Source of the DNA: Bacteroidota bacterium
GTDB lineage: Bacteria > Bacteroidota > Bacteroidia > Flavobacteriales > Flavobacteriaceae
NCBI GenBank assembly: GCA_022601215.1
Contig: JAHZIZ010000196.1
Location: 1-7,103, forward strand
Direction of reading: 5' to 3'
Length of the DNA stretch: 7,103 bases
A program made the position numbers and the translations under genes. The notes under the pieces are model-generated. The model did no database searches. It worked only from the letters and a program-made list of their open reading frames with translations, and was not told the origin of the DNA. Numbering within the stretch: the first letter of the stretch is position 1; each line of letters starts with the position of its first letter. Below, piece by piece: positions 6,324 through 7,103 of this stretch.

Positions 6324-7103
6324 TTATTTAAGAAGGGCTAATTTCATAAAGACAATTCCTGAAGCAGTATATCCCATTTGAGTTTTGCCTCCGAGTGAAG
6401 AGGTAAGCGGATTGATATATTCCTGAAAATTCCAAGCCTCATTGATGAGGACTACTTCCGTAAAGGCAGCTATAATTTTTTCAACTTCTTTATGCATTCC
6501 ATTGTTGGCAAGACCTAGACAAAACAGCCCCATCCAAACAGGCCATACTCCTCCATTGTGAAAGTTCCCGGGTGTATTTTTAAAGTCATACGAATAGTTT
6601 CCTTTTAATAGAACCCAATCACTACTTTCTTCGGTAATGATAGGCCAAAACGCTGGAATCAACGTTTTTGAAATTTCCGAAGAAAGCCCATTGATATATG
6701 CTGAAATTTGAGATTTTTGAGCTTGGTTCAATTCAGTATTTAATAAGGCTAATGCGTTGCCTGCGGCATCGAAACGGGTATCAAAATTTCCAGGAAGTAT
6801 AAAAGCAATAAAATGTTGAATGCTATCAAAATCGAGACGATCATAGGCGTCAGGATGATATTTTTCAGTAGTCGTGGCCGCTCTATTCGGCCAAAAGTTA
6901 GTGCGATTTTTGTTTGCTAACGACTCCAGTTTATGAACTGTTTCAGAATTGATTTCAGTATATAATTGCTCCCCCCATTGGCGTAACATATTGTCGTATA
7001 GTGTATATCCATGAATAGGATACTCGTCGGCCCAATTCCCGCTTAAAGGTGTGTATAGCCATCCTTCGCCATTGTGCTCAGATGCAGTTAAATATACTCT
7101 ACA
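6324..7103 (-). CDS. GH100/GH63-type glycosidase, probable cytoplasmic disaccharide hydrolase (5' partial)
   Basis: The frame is open from the right edge of the window to a TAA stop, giving 259 residues. The first methionine inside the window (6989) is internal, because the 38 codons before it encode family-like sequence including SGNWADEYPIHGYTLYD. The WADE-Y-GY-LYD stretch, the HNGGVWPVW stretch (visible residues 182-190) and the C-terminal FQEYINPLT...GKTQMGYTASG resemble (alpha/alpha)6-barrel glycosidases of clan GH-G. In alkaline/neutral invertases (GH100) the last block reads roughly PEYYD...GKQ...YQTW; by that analogy Glu228 (visible numbering) is the candidate general base. Sucrose hydrolysis is inferred from GH100 likeness plus the fructokinase-like and SLC45-like neighbours; other alpha-glucosides, glucosylglycerate or mannosylglycerate (GH63) are alternatives. 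Presence or absence of a signal peptide cannot be judged. It is the first gene seen in the cluster, followed by a 145-bp regulatory gap. Confidence 0.72.
   Translation of the reverse strand, partial: CRVYLTASEHNGEGWLYTPLSGNWADEYPIHGYTLYDNMLRQWGEQLYTEINSETVHKLESLANKNRTNFWPNRAATTTEKYHPDAYDRLDFDSIQHFIAFILPGNFDTRFDAAGNALALLNTELNQAQKSQISAYINGLSSEISKTLIPAFWPIITEESSDWVLLKGNYSYDFKNTPGNFHNGGVWPVWMGLFCLGLANNGMHKEVEKIIAAFTEVVLINEAWNFQEYINPLTSSLGGKTQMGYTASGIVFMKLALLK

Noticed and set aside
6324..6989. The methionine at 6989 as the true start of the glycosidase.
   Set aside because: The frame stays open to the window edge, and the 38 upstream codons encode family-like sequence (WADEYPIHGYTLYD).

Overview
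The window looks like chromosomal DNA of a member of the Bacteroidota, most likely a flavobacterium. The sequence is AT-rich, and the start codons follow A/T-rich leaders without clear Shine-Dalgarno sequences. The genes are packed head to tail, and the set (SLC45-type MFS, FHS-like MFS, SSS symporter, PfkB kinase, cytoplasmic glycosidases) is typical of flavobacterial sugar-utilisation loci. All six genes lie on the minus strand, so transcription runs from the right edge to the left edge. Species cannot be fixed from the sequence alone.

Layout in transcription order: (1) 7103-6324, the C-terminal 259 residues of an (alpha/alpha)6-barrel glycosidase of the GH100/GH63 type, 5' end outside the window; (2) 6323-6179, a 145-bp gap with a near-perfect 18-bp LacI-family-type operator, a 30-bp-phased direct repeat and an imperfect inverted repeat; (3) 6178-4523, an SLC45/sucrose-transporter-like MFS permease with an apparent extra helix pair; (4) 4526-3294, a second, FHS-like MFS permease overlapping the first by ATGA; (5) 3283-1418, a GH37 trehalase built like fungal neutral trehalases, with their N-terminal EF-hand-like calcium loop; (6) 1418-468, a PfkB sugar kinase, probably fructokinase; (7) 452-1, the N-terminal 150 residues of a sodium:solute symporter, 3' end outside the window. 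Genes 3 to 7 are separated by at most 15 bp or overlap, so they are almost certainly one operon.

Inferred logic: intact disaccharides cross the inner membrane through MFS permeases and are cleaved in the cytoplasm. The GH37 enzyme would split trehalose to two glucoses. The GH100-like enzyme would split sucrose, or a related glucoside, and the PfkB kinase would phosphorylate released fructose. The two hydrolases belong to the same structural clan (GH-G), and the locus would serve the two common non-reducing disaccharides, trehalose and sucrose. The SSS symporter could import a monosaccharide. No regulator gene, TonB-dependent receptor or SusD homologue is visible; any would lie outside the window.

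The most notable item is the fungal-type neutral trehalase architecture in a bacterial operon. No clearly new defence, mobile or RNA system was found. There are no tRNA, rRNA, CRISPR or insertion-sequence signatures.
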